From: JADJOM01 sp046327715
Lineage (GTDB): Bacteria; Gemmatimonadota; Gemmatimonadetes; Gemmatimonadales; GWC2-71-9
Direction: 5' to 3'
Assembly (NCBI GenBank): GCA_046327715.1
Contig: JAXLXY010000007.1
Coordinates: 172,505-236,504, forward strand
DNA: 64,000 nt
Part shown: positions 32,121 through 39,868 of the stretch, one piece after another
How the letters are laid out: each line of letters begins with the position of its first letter
Position numbering within the stretch: the stretch's first letter is position 1
Notes under the pieces: model-generated
The model's input: only the letters and a program-made list of their open reading frames with translations
Database searches by the model: none
What the model was told of the DNA's origin: nothing
Program-made: the position numbers and the translations under genes

Positions 32121-33503
32121 TTGCCCTTCAGCTCGCTCAAGCTCGATGCCGCCCTGCTCCGCGCCGTGAAGGAGCTCGGCTTCGCGCGGCCCACGCCCAT
32201 CCAGGCCGATGCCATTCCCCACGCCCTGGCGGGCAAGGACCTCCTCGCCTGCGCCAGCACCGGGAGCGGCAAGACCGCGGCCTTCCTGCTGCCGATCCTG
32301 CACCACCTGCTCGCCAAGCCGCGTCGCACAACCCGCGCGCTGGTGCTCACGCCCACCCGCGAGCTCGCGGCCCAGATCCTCGAGGACCTGAACGACCTCG
32401 CGGTCCATACCCCGCTCACCGCGGCGTCGGTCTTCGGCGGGGTGGGCATGGGCCCGCAGGAGCACGCCTTCCGCAGCGGGGTGGACGTGATGATCGCCAC
32501 CCCGGGCCGCCTGCTCGATCACCTGAGCCGCCCCTATGCCAGGCTCTCCGGCATCGAGTACCTGGTGCTCGACGAGGCCGACCGGATGCTCGACATGGGC
32601 TTCCTCCCCGAGATCCGGAAGATCCTGCGCCACGTGCCGAGCAAGCGGCAGACGCTCTTCTTCAGCGCCACCATGCCCCCGCCGATCGCCGCGCTCACCC
32701 GCGAGATGCTGCACCACCCGGTGACGATCAACATGGAGCGCCAGGCCGCGCCGGCGGTGGGCATCACCCAGGCGGTGTACCCGGTGCCGCAGGAGCTCAA
32801 GGGGCCGCTCTTCCTGGAGCTGCTCAAGCGGGGCGAGATGCAGGAGGCGCTGGTGTTCACCCGCACCAAGCACCGGACCGACCGGCTGCAGAAGTTCCTG
32901 GTGAAGCACGGCATCAAGGCGGAGCGGATCCACGGCAACCGCAGCCAGGGCCAGCGCACCGAGGCGCTGGCGGGCTTCAAGAGCGGCAAGTACCGGGTGC
33001 TGGTGGCCACCGACATCGTGGCCCGGGGCATCGACATCAGCGAACTGGGCCACGTGGTGAACTTCGACGTGCCGGCCGCGCCGGAGGACTATATCCACCG
33101 GGTGGGGCGCACCGCGCGCGCCGAGGCCACCGGCGATGCCTTCACCTTCGTGTCGCCGGAGGAGGAGGGAGACCTGCGGGGGATCGAGCGGGCCATCGGG
33201 CGGCGGCTGCCGCGGATTACGGTGCCGGACTTCGACTACCGTGCCAAGGCGGAAGTGCAGCTGGAGATGCCGCACGCGGAGCGGATCGCCCAGATCCGGG
33301 CCCGCAAGGCGGAGGAGCGGCAGCGCGCCAAGGCCAACGCCGAGCGACGCGCGGCGGCGCTCGCGGCCCGCACCGCGGCGGAGGCCCGGAAGGCCGGGGG
33401 GCACGGCGGCGGCCCGGGACTGCGCTCCCGGCCGGGCAGCGGGGGCGGGGGGCGCCCCCAGCCGCGCCGCCCCCATCGCGGCGGACGCCGGCCCGAGGGC
33501 TGA
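32121..33503 (+). CDS. rhlE: DEAD-box RNA helicase, RhlE-like
   Basis: 460 aa. All helicase motifs are intact: Q motif PTPIQ, ASTGSGKT (I), PTRELA (Ia), TPGR (Ib), DEAD (II), SAT (III), VFTRTK (IV), VATDIVARGIDI (V) and HRVGRTARA (VI). A basic, Gly/Arg/Pro-rich tail (about residues 385-460) probably binds RNA. Cytosolic; ATP-dependent RNA unwinding in ribosome assembly or decay. The start is a TTG at 32121, chosen since the fold begins PFSSLKLD; a TAGAAT hexamer at 32070-32075 is a likely -10. A hairpin follows the stop. The rhlE name is by family resemblance. Confidence 0.92.
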   Translation: MPFSSLKLDAALLRAVKELGFARPTPIQADAIPHALAGKDLLACASTGSGKTAAFLLPILHHLLAKPRRTTRALVLTPTRELAAQILEDLNDLAVHTPLTAASVFGGVGMGPQEHAFRSGVDVMIATPGRLLDHLSRPYARLSGIEYLVLDEADRMLDMGFLPEIRKILRHVPSKRQTLFFSATMPPPIAALTREMLHHPVTINMERQAAPAVGITQAVYPVPQELKGPLFLELLKRGEMQEALVFTRTKHRTDRLQKFLVKHGIKAERIHGNRSQGQRTEALAGFKSGKYRVLVATDIVARGIDISELGHVVNFDVPAAPEDYIHRVGRTARAEATGDAFTFVSPEEEGDLRGIERAIGRRLPRITVPDFDYRAKAEVQLEMPHAERIAQIRARKAEERQRAKANAERRAAALAARTAAEARKAGGHGGGPGLRSRPGSGGGGRPQPRRPHRGGRRPEG

Positions 33504-33533
33504 GCCGCGCACGGGGTCGGTGAGGTGCCAGAC

Positions 33534-33564
33534 GGGGCCACGGGATCACCGATCCTGTGGCCCC
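33534..33564. terminator. Strong hairpin between convergent genes
   Basis: A 14-bp stem (GGGGCCAC..., one G-T position) with a 3-nt loop. It sits 31 bp past the helicase stop and 5 bp before the stop of the opposing gene, so it probably serves both strands. Confidence 0.75.
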
Positions 33565-33568
33565 GCTG

Positions 33569-33970
33569 CTATTGGCGGAGGTGCCAGGCGGTCTCTTCGT
33601 CGAGCCGGGCGTGCTGCTGGGGCCACTCGATCACCGACCCGTCGTCGAACCGGGCCACCGCGTCGAACGAGTAGTACCCCACGAACATCCACAGCACGTC
33701 CTGGCCGTGGGGCGCCACCTGCCCGAACGTGTCCGTCCCCACCTGGTAATCCACGTACCAGTCGGTGTGATTCACCACCCGGAGCTTCACCTGGTCGCCC
33801 TTGGCGCGGCCACCCACCGGGCGGTTGGCCATGGGGCCCGGCCGGGTGGGGGCCTCCGGGCGGGACGTGGCCACGCGCTGGCCGCCCGCGCTGGTCAGCT
33901 CCCCCGGCTGCTGGGCCGCCAGCGGGGCGGCCAGGAGCAGCAGCGCCGCCCCGACGGCCGCCCGCCTCAC
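33569..33970 (-). CDS. Secreted protein of unknown function
   Basis: 133 aa. A signal peptide (about residues 1-20) ends PLAAQ|Q. A low-complexity Pro/Gly stretch precedes a small beta-rich domain (KLRVVNHTDWYVDYQV, about 62-77; then GYYSFDAVARFDDGSVIEWP) that looks like a calcium-free C2/immunoglobulin-type sandwich. No family recognised. Its GTG start is inside the stop of pepE (GTGA), so it is co-translated with it. Expected to be periplasmic or surface-located. Confidence 0.7.
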   Translation of the reverse strand: MRRAAVGAALLLLAAPLAAQQPGELTSAGGQRVATSRPEAPTRPGPMANRPVGGRAKGDQVKLRVVNHTDWYVDYQVGTDTFGQVAPHGQDVLWMFVGYYSFDAVARFDDGSVIEWPQQHARLDEETAWHLRQ

Positions 33971-34710
33971 CGGAACCCGCCGCTCACCCGCTGGGGCGGC
34001 TCCCGCTCGCGGAACGAGCCGGCGACGCTCCCCGGCGGCACGTCGAGCGGCGCCTCGCCACTCCGGAAGACCCGCATGTCCCGGGGGCCGTGGAGCTCCA
34101 CCCCCGCCTGCTCCACCCGCAACCAGCTCCCCTCCCGCAGCCCGAGGACCGTGATCCCGGGATTGAGCGCCAGGAACTCCTGGATGCGCTCGTCACGGCC
34201 CTCGCCACCGTGGTTCGGCAGCACCTGGTCGGTGTAATGCGGGTTCACCTGGAACGGCACCAGCTGCAGCCCGGTGAAGGAGGGGGGCTGGACCACCGGC
34301 ATGTCGTTGGTGGTGCAGATGGTGGGGCAGGCCACGTTGGCGCCCGCGCTCCAGCCGATGTACGGGGCGCCGTGCATGACCTTCTGCCGTACGCGGCGCA
34401 GCACGTCGCTGTGGTACAGCTGCTCCAGGAGGCGGAAGGTGTTCCCCCCGCCCACCAGCACCCCGTTGGCCTCGCGCAGCACCTCGGCCGGGTCCCCCTC
34501 ATGCAGCGACTCGACCATGTGGCCCAGCGGCTCGAGCGCCCGCCGCACCCGCTCGGTGTACTCCTGGTACGGCACCGTCACCGCCGCATAGGGGATGAAC
34601 GCCAGCCGCCGCGGGACCGGCCCGAGGAAGGTGCCGATGGCGTCCAGGGCGTGTTCCAGGTAGCCCGCGCCGGGATTGCGGGAGTTGGAGAAGAGCAGCA
34701 GGCGGGGCAT
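33967..34710 (-). CDS. pepE: Dipeptidase E (alpha-aspartyl dipeptidase)
   Basis: 247 aa, near the usual 230-240. The nucleophile elbow GWSAGANVACPTICTTNDMP (ends about residue 138) and downstream VNPHYTD give the Ser and His of the peptidase S51 site; GGGNTFRLLE and RLAFIPYA are also family hallmarks. Cytosolic serine peptidase that cleaves Asp-X dipeptides. The ATG at 34710 begins the conserved PRLLLFSNS. Coupled to a secreted protein gene downstream, which is an odd partner. No signal peptide. Confidence 0.92.
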   Translation of the reverse strand: MPRLLLFSNSRNPGAGYLEHALDAIGTFLGPVPRRLAFIPYAAVTVPYQEYTERVRRALEPLGHMVESLHEGDPAEVLREANGVLVGGGNTFRLLEQLYHSDVLRRVRQKVMHGAPYIGWSAGANVACPTICTTNDMPVVQPPSFTGLQLVPFQVNPHYTDQVLPNHGGEGRDERIQEFLALNPGITVLGLREGSWLRVEQAGVELHGPRDMRVFRSGEAPLDVPPGSVAGSFREREPPQRVSGGFR

Positions 34711-34770
34711 GAAGTCCGTGGGGTATGGGTGAACGCGCCTGGCGGGGACGCGGTTGCCCCGCCCCGGCTC

Positions 34771-36285
34771 CTATTTCCTGCGGACGACCGGCAATTCCTT
34801 CGTCATGATATCCAATTCTTCCCGCGTCGCCAGTCGGGGCAGCGTCCGGTCGGCCTCGGCCGCGGGGGAGAACGCCACGGCGAGGTCGGGCGGCAGCAGG
34901 TGGCGGATCGAGTTGGCGTAGTACTCGAGCAGCGGGCGCTCCCGGGGCAGGATCACCAGGTCGGGCCCCTGGGCCAGCACCAGCCGCCGCATCGAGAGCA
35001 TGAGCCAGGCCCGGGCCCACACCTCGGTGACCGGCAGCTCCTGTCGGACCACCTTGGCGTCGCCCTCGGTCAGCCGGTCGCGGATCTCGTCCATCCGCTC
35101 CAGCACCCGGTCCCGGGGGACCACGCTCGCCCCGAAGGACAGGAGCGCCGCCGCCGCCAGCGGCACCGGCGTCACCGGCACCACCTGCCCGATCCGCTCC
35201 AGGGCCAGCTCCGCCAGCCGCTGCACATGGGGCAGCCGCTCCGCCTTGGGCAGCCCCAGGATGCCCGGGGGCTGCTCCGCCAGCCAGGTCCGCACCGACA
35301 GCGGCGTGCCGAACGCCACCGACACCCGGCCGTACCGCTTGAGCTGGCCCGTCAGGAGCCGGAGAGTGTTCGACCCCATGTAGGCCAGCACCGCCCCGAA
35401 CTGCCGCCAGCGCGGCGGCCGCCGGCCGCCCACGATCCGCTCCCGGATCAGCGAACGGTCCTCCAGCACCCGGTCGTAGTTGATCCCCACCGGCACCAGC
35501 CAGATGTCGCGATCGAAGCCGGGATCCTCGAGGGTGCGGACGATATAGTCGAGCAGGCCGAGCTTGACCGGCCGCAGTGCCCCGTCGCGGGTGAGGCCCC
35601 CCTCGGGGAAGATGCCCTGGGTCACCCCGTTGCGGGTGATCAGCTGCACGTACCGCTCCAGCACCGTGTGGTACAGCGGCTCCCGGAACCGGCGCCGGAT
35701 GAAGTAGCTCCCGAAGCTCTTGAACACGAACTCCAGCGGCCAGACCCGGGCCCACTCCCCCACGGCGTAGCTGATGCTCACCATCCGCGCCATCACGTAC
35801 GCCAGCACCACGTAGTCGGCGTTGCTGCGGTGGTTCATCAGGTACACCACCACGTCGCGCCGCGGCATCCGGTCGAGCGCGGGCTGGTCACGGTACTCGA
35901 TGGTGGACTTGTACAGCAGGTTGATGAGCAGCCGCGAGAGGTTGTACCCGATGCGGTAGTACGAGAGCACGTTGAAGAACGGGACGATCTCGTCGATGTA
36001 CTGGTTGACCCGGATCCGCACCTCCGAGTCCGCCATGCCGTGCGCGGCCGCGTGCTCCGCGATCGCCGCCGAGATCCCGGGGTCGGCGAGCAGCGCCTCC
36101 CGGATGCGGTCGCGCTCCACGAGCTTGTAGCGGTCCACCCGGGAGCGGAACTGCCACAGCGTGGTGCGGGCCCAGCGGCGCAGGCGGTGCCGCAGCACCG
36201 AGCGGGTGGCCAGCAGCACCACGGCGGTGCCCAGGGCGGTCAGGAGGAATGCGCCGGACAGGATCAGCCAGAGGGGGAGGGACAC
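34771..36285 (-). CDS. PlsB-like glycerol-3-phosphate/phospholipid acyltransferase
   Basis: 504 aa. An N-terminal membrane helix (about residues 5-27). The acyltransferase blocks are NHRSNADYVV (H-x4-D, about 152), GSYFIRRRF, FPEGGLTRDG and IWLVPVGINYDRV, in the order of PlsB. It is much shorter than E. coli PlsB (about 800 aa), lacking the N-terminal extension. It acts at the inner membrane, acylating glycerol-3-phosphate or a lyso-phospholipid. TAGTCT ends 7 nt before the GTG (leaderless pattern). The substrate could be another alcohol; the class is firm. Confidence 0.85.
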   Translation of the reverse strand: MSLPLWLILSGAFLLTALGTAVVLLATRSVLRHRLRRWARTTLWQFRSRVDRYKLVERDRIREALLADPGISAAIAEHAAAHGMADSEVRIRVNQYIDEIVPFFNVLSYYRIGYNLSRLLINLLYKSTIEYRDQPALDRMPRRDVVVYLMNHRSNADYVVLAYVMARMVSISYAVGEWARVWPLEFVFKSFGSYFIRRRFREPLYHTVLERYVQLITRNGVTQGIFPEGGLTRDGALRPVKLGLLDYIVRTLEDPGFDRDIWLVPVGINYDRVLEDRSLIRERIVGGRRPPRWRQFGAVLAYMGSNTLRLLTGQLKRYGRVSVAFGTPLSVRTWLAEQPPGILGLPKAERLPHVQRLAELALERIGQVVPVTPVPLAAAALLSFGASVVPRDRVLERMDEIRDRLTEGDAKVVRQELPVTEVWARAWLMLSMRRLVLAQGPDLVILPRERPLLEYYANSIRHLLPPDLAVAFSPAAEADRTLPRLATREELDIMTKELPVVRRK

Positions 36286-36292
36286 GGGAGAT

Positions 36293-36298
36293 AGACTA
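36293..36298 (-). promoter_or_regulatory. -10 element TAGTCT of a leaderless-type start
   Basis: TAGTCT on the minus strand ends 7 nt before the GTG at 36285; no ribosome site lies between them. Confidence 0.6.
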
Positions 36299-36345
36299 CA
36301 CCCGGATGGAGGCGGCGCCAGTCGTGGCGGGGCGCCGGCCGGCAG

Positions 36346-37377
36346 CTAGGGCTGGACCGCGCCCTGCTTGGCCGCCTGGAACGCCATCCCCCGCAGCCGG
36401 ATGATGCGCTGCGCGATCGGCGGGTGGCTGGCGAAGACGTCGCCGAGGAACCCCTCGCGCGAGGAGAGGCGGCTCGCACTCGGGTCCACGATGCACAGGT
36501 GTGCCGCGCCGCGCGTGATGGACTGCGTCGGTTCCGCGGCCGCCGCAAGTTTCTCGAGCGCGCTCGCCAGGGCCATGGGGTTGCGGGTGAACTGGGCCGC
36601 GGTGGCGTCCGCCAGGTACTCCCGCTTGCGGCTCACCGCCATCGCCAGGAAGCGGGAGATCACCGGCGCCAGCAGCAGCGTCACCAGCCAGAGCACCAGC
36701 ACCACCACCGCCAGGGCCCCCGCCCCGCCCTTGCCCCCGCCCCGCGCACTGCGGCCGCCGCCGCTCCGCCCCCCGATCCGTACCCCGCCCCGGAGCATCC
36801 GCCCGAGCCCGTCCGACATCAGGGCGATGGCGCCGACCATCGCGGCCAGCAGGGTCATCAGGCGGGTGTCGAGGTTGCGCACGTGGGCCAGCTCGTGCGC
36901 CACCACGCCCTGCAGTTCATCCCGGTCGAGCCGCTCCAGCAGGCCCCGCGTCACCGCCACCGACGCCTGGCCCGGCTCGATCCCGGTGGCAAAGGCATTG
37001 GGATCGGCGTCCGGCACCACGAAGACCCGCGGCTTCGGCAGCCCGCTCGCGATCGCCATCTCCTCCACGACGTTGACCAGGCGCCGCTCCAGGTCATCCG
37101 CCGGCTCCAGCACCTCGGCGGCGCCGGTGGCCCACAGCACCCGCGCCGGCCCCTTCTTCCAGGAGTACCAGCAGATCCCGCCGGCCACCAGCGTCACCAC
37201 GATGCCGATGCCCGGCACCCGGTGCGCCTGTGGCGTGCCTGCCGTGGCCAGATAGATCGCCAGGTCGCCGCCGAAGCCGATCCACGCAAAGAAGAGCAGG
37301 AACCCGGTCACCAGCCAGAACGAGCGCCGGCGGTTGGATTCCTGCTGGTCGAAGAGATTGGCGGAGGCGGTGGTCAC
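36346..37377 (-). CDS. M48-family membrane metalloprotease (HtpX-like)
   Basis: 343 aa. Two membrane helices (about residues 20-70), then a zinc metalloprotease domain with HELAH at about 161-165, a Gly/Arg-rich insert (about 205-220), two more helices, and the third ligand region SRKREYLADATAAQ. It matches HtpX/M48B enzymes that degrade damaged membrane proteins, with the active site in the cytoplasm. The GTG at 37377 was chosen because upstream codons run into the intergenic inverted repeat. It lies 80 bp after lemA, a common pairing. Whether it is heat-induced cannot be told. Confidence 0.88.
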   Translation of the reverse strand: MTTASANLFDQQESNRRRSFWLVTGFLLFFAWIGFGGDLAIYLATAGTPQAHRVPGIGIVVTLVAGGICWYSWKKGPARVLWATGAAEVLEPADDLERRLVNVVEEMAIASGLPKPRVFVVPDADPNAFATGIEPGQASVAVTRGLLERLDRDELQGVVAHELAHVRNLDTRLMTLLAAMVGAIALMSDGLGRMLRGGVRIGGRSGGGRSARGGGKGGAGALAVVVLVLWLVTLLLAPVISRFLAMAVSRKREYLADATAAQFTRNPMALASALEKLAAAAEPTQSITRGAAHLCIVDPSASRLSSREGFLGDVFASHPPIAQRIIRLRGMAFQAAKQGAVQP

Positions 37378-37408
37378 CTGGGGGCGGGGGGCGAGGAGGG
37401 AGGGGGGA

Positions 37409-37441
37409 CTCGGTACCCGGTGTTGAGTCCCGGGTACCGAG
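37409..37441. repeat. Intergenic inverted repeat between lemA and the M48 gene
   Basis: A perfect 12-bp stem (CTCGGTACCCGG with CCGGGTACCGAG) around a 9-nt loop, embedded in a larger GGGGACTCGG direct/inverted repeat block (37404-37454). There is no T run, so it may be an mRNA-processing or attenuation hairpin. Part of the unit (GGTACCCGG) recurs upstream of mqnD. Confidence 0.8.
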
Positions 37442-37457
37442 GACCGAGTCCCCCGGC

Positions 37458-38015
37458 TCAGTTCATCCGGAGGTCGACGTTCGGCACCGCCCGCTCGGCG
37501 GCGTCCTCGATCTCCCAGAGGTCCGCGGGCGACGCCTTGGCCAGCCCGGCCACGAGGTTGGTCGGGAACTGCTGCTGGGCGGTGTTGTAGCCGGTGGCGA
37601 AGTCGTTGTACGCCTGGCGGGCGAAGCTCACCTTGTTCTCGGTGCTGGTGAGCTCCTCCTGCAGCTGCTGGATGTTCGCGGTGGCCTTGAGCTGGGGGTA
37701 GTTCTCCGACAGCGCGAACAGCCGCCCGAGGGCCTGGGTGAGCTCGCCCTCGGCCCGCGCCACCTGGGGTACCCCGCTCGCCGCGACCGCCTTGTTGCGC
37801 GCGGCGATGACCGCCTCGAGCGTGCCCTTCTCGAAGTCCATCGCCCCCTTCACCGCGTTCACGAGGTTGGGGATGAGGTCGTGGCGGCGCTTGAGCTGCA
37901 CGTCGATCTGCTTCCAGGCGTTGGCCACCTGGTTCTTGAGCGCGATGAGGCGGTTGTACGCGGTGATGACCCACAGCACGATCGCCACGACGACCACCAG
38001 CAGGATGATGCTCAT
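37458..38015 (-). CDS. lemA: LemA family protein
   Basis: 185 aa. An N-terminal membrane helix (residues 2-20) precedes the LemA coiled-coil domain with YNRLIALKNQVANAWKQIDV (about 20-39), QLKRRHDLIPNLVNAVKG and SENYPQLKA. Orientation is N-out with the helical domain in the cytoplasm or periplasm depending on the member. The function is unknown but often tied to a neighbouring protease, here the M48 gene. GACGAGG lies before the ATG. A TAAGAT at 38047-38052 is a likely -10 about 31 nt upstream. Confidence 0.93.
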   Translation of the reverse strand: MSIILLVVVVAIVLWVITAYNRLIALKNQVANAWKQIDVQLKRRHDLIPNLVNAVKGAMDFEKGTLEAVIAARNKAVAASGVPQVARAEGELTQALGRLFALSENYPQLKATANIQQLQEELTSTENKVSFARQAYNDFATGYNTAQQQFPTNLVAGLAKASPADLWEIEDAAERAVPNVDLRMN

Positions 38016-38072
38016 GCCTCGTCCTTGTCGGGGGAGTCCTGGCCGAATCTTAGGGGAGGACCGGTCCGGGGG

Positions 38073-38708
38073 CTACGGTCGCGGCCCCGCCTGGTCGAGG
38101 GCGCGGCGAAGGGCATCGACGATGGCCTCGTCCTCGAGCGCGTCGAAGAGGGCATGCCGCTCGTCGAGCAGCAGTTCGGCCCCGGGACCGAGGGCAATGC
38201 GGCGCAGCAGCTGGCCCTTGCCCCGGCGCGGGGCGGGCCCGCCGGCCCAGGCCGCCAGCGCGCGGCCCACCTTGCCGCGGGGCGCGCCCTCCGGGACCGT
38301 GAGCGGCAGCTGGTCCGGAGGCGGCAGCCGGGGACCGAGGGCGGCGGCCACCCGGCGCTCCACCACGTCCCCCGCCAGCCCGCCGAGCTCCTTCACCAGC
38401 TGCTCCAGCGTGGCGCCTTCCATCTGCTGCAGCTTGATCGCCAGCACCTGCAGCAGGTGGCGGTAGCCGTAGGTCGCGGCCGTGCCGCGGCCCTCCGGCG
38501 GGCTCACCAGCTTGCGCGTCACGTAGAAGCGGATGGTGCGCTCGCTGGGCCGCGCGCTGGCCGCCGCATTCACCGGGTAGATGGCGGAAGTGTCGAGGAT
38601 CGCGCCGGCAAGCGCCGAAAGGTCCCGCAGGCTCCAGGGGGCCAGCGCCGCGTACTGGCGGAGCGTGCTCAGGGCGTCGGCGGCGACCGCGGGTACGGCG
38701 AGGGTCAC
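38073..38708 (-). CDS. MerR-like winged-helix regulator
   Basis: 211 aa. About residues 50-105 form a MerR-type DNA-binding domain: SERTIRFYVTRKLVSPPEG...TYGYRHLLQVLAIKLQQMEG. The helix-turn-helix sits unusually after a 50-residue N-terminal segment rather than at the start. The C-terminal half is Ala/Pro/Arg-rich with a final helical part (LFDALEDEAIVDALRRAL). No metal-binding Cys are seen. GTG start at 38708. Divergent from the pseudopilin gene at 38853, so it may control that gene or itself. Confidence 0.72.
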   Translation of the reverse strand: MTLAVPAVAADALSTLRQYAALAPWSLRDLSALAGAILDTSAIYPVNAAASARPSERTIRFYVTRKLVSPPEGRGTAATYGYRHLLQVLAIKLQQMEGATLEQLVKELGGLAGDVVERRVAAALGPRLPPPDQLPLTVPEGAPRGKVGRALAAWAGGPAPRRGKGQLLRRIALGPGAELLLDERHALFDALEDEAIVDALRRALDQAGPRP

Positions 38709-38840
38709 GAAGGTTCCAGGGGCGGGGGTCAGGAGCCGCTAGTATGCGCCCCCCGCGCGGTCGGGGCAAGGTCGCGGATCACCGCGATTCCGCGCGCCGC
38801 GGTGCGTCATGGCGGGTACGGTCCGGCCGCCGCCCCGCCC

Positions 38841-38846
38841 TAGGAT
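38841..38846 (+). promoter_or_regulatory. -10 element TAGGAT of a leaderless-type start
   Basis: TAGGAT ends 6 nt before the ATG at 38853, with a CGGGGC spacer and no ribosome site. Confidence 0.6.
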
Positions 38847-38852
38847 CGGGGC

Positions 38853-39284
38853 ATGCGTCGCGGCTACTCCCTCCTGGAACTGCTGCTCGGGCTGTCGGTG
38901 GCCGGTCTGCTGGCCGCGCTGGCGCTCCCGGCCATCGGCGCGCTGCACGATCGCCTGCAGACCGATGCCGCCGCCCGGGCGCTGGTCGCGGCCCACCTGC
39001 GGGCGCGCTTCATCGCCATGGCCGAGCAGCGGATCGTGGTGCTCGAGCTCACCCCGGCCCGGCTCGCCATCCGCGCGGTGGAGTCGCCGGTCGACACGGT
39101 GCTGCGATGGGAGGGCGGCGGGCCGGCGCTGGAAGGCGTGGTGGTCACGGGCATGCCCCACCAGGCCGCGTTTGGTCCCGGCGGGGTCGGGCTGGGCCTC
39201 GCCAACGCCACGTTCGTGCTGCAGCGGGGCGGGGCCATGCGGCAGGTGATCGTCTCGCGCTATGGCCGGGTGCGGCTGCAGTAG
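38853..39284 (+). CDS. Type IV pilin/type II secretion pseudopilin (GspH/FimT-like)
   Basis: 143 aa. A class III prepilin leader: MRRG followed directly by YSLLELLLGLSVAGLLAALA, with cleavage expected after G4 and Glu at +5 of the mature protein. The C-terminal domain fits the GspH/FimT minor-pseudopilin fold. It would be exported and cleaved by PilD and sit at the tip of a type IV pilus or secretion pseudopilus. No other pilus gene is in the window, so it is an isolated minor pilin. A possible leaderless mRNA. Confidence 0.85.
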   Translation: MRRGYSLLELLLGLSVAGLLAALALPAIGALHDRLQTDAAARALVAAHLRARFIAMAEQRIVVLELTPARLAIRAVESPVDTVLRWEGGGPALEGVVVTGMPHQAAFGPGGVGLGLANATFVLQRGGAMRQVIVSRYGRVRLQ

Positions 39285-39302
39285 CCTGCCCTGCAGCCGC
39301 AC
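39270..39302. terminator. Hairpin between convergent genes (12-bp stem)
   Basis: The perfect stem GTGCGGCTGCAG/CTGCAGCCGCAC with a 9-nt loop overlaps the pseudopilin stop and ends 7 bp from the stop of the opposing regulator gene. Probably two-way. Confidence 0.65.
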
Positions 39303-39308
39303 GCCCGT

Positions 39309-39707
39309 TCAGTCGTCGGTGCCGTTGTCCGTGTCGTTCCCCAGCCCGTACTTGCGCACCTTCGCGAGGAGCGTGGACCGCGCGATGCCGAGCAGGTGCG
39401 CCGCGCGGCGCTTGTTGCCGCGGGTGAAGGCCAGCGTCCGGGCGATGTGCCGCCGCTCCACGTCATCGAGCGGTTCCGGCTCCGTCGGGTCGGCCGGGGC
39501 GAGCGCCTGCCGCAGGTGCGACAGGTCGAGCCCGGGGGCAGCGAGGGCCAGGTAGGCAGCGTCGAGCCCAGGCACCGAGAGGGCCCGGGCGGCCTCCGAG
39601 GCGTTGGTCACCACCACCGGCTGGTGGCCTGCCCCCTTGAGCGATTGCACCAGACCGTCGCGCCGGTCGTTCTCGGTGTCGAGTACCAGGATGTGCGAGG
39701 ATTTCAT
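39309..39707 (-). CDS. Fis-type regulator with a degenerate receiver domain
   Basis: 132 aa. Residues about 5-80 resemble a receiver (ILVLDTENDRRDGLVQSLKG), but the usual phosphoacceptor segment reads AAYLALAAPGLDL, with no Asp at the expected position. The C-terminal 45 residues are a Fis/NtrC helix-turn-helix (RRHIARTLAFTRGNKRRAAH; then GIARSTLLAKVRKYGL). There is no AAA+ domain, so it is either a small phosphorylation-independent DNA-binding protein or a shortened NtrC. GGAG 8 nt before the ATG. Its 5' end is 161 bp from the start of the divergent yhaM-like gene. Confidence 0.78.
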   Translation of the reverse strand: MKSSHILVLDTENDRRDGLVQSLKGAGHQPVVVTNASEAARALSVPGLDAAYLALAAPGLDLSHLRQALAPADPTEPEPLDDVERRHIARTLAFTRGNKRRAAHLLGIARSTLLAKVRKYGLGNDTDNGTDD

Positions 39708-39868
39708 TGAAAGTCTCCGGCCAGGCGTTTCCACTTGTGTTGGGCCGCATGGCCGCTCTGCTTCGCAGCGTCCTGCCGGCCCCAGTGACGTGGGACCCGA
39801 GTGGTCCCCGGGCTGACACCGCCCCCTCCCGCCCCTATGTTTTGGCCCCAACGGAGGCCACCCCTGTC

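Noticed and set aside
33136..36294. A 1052-codon plus-strand frame over the pepE and PlsB-like genes
   Set aside because: Composed of shadow sequence rich in Pro/Arg/His. Both minus-strand genes have intact catalytic motifs.
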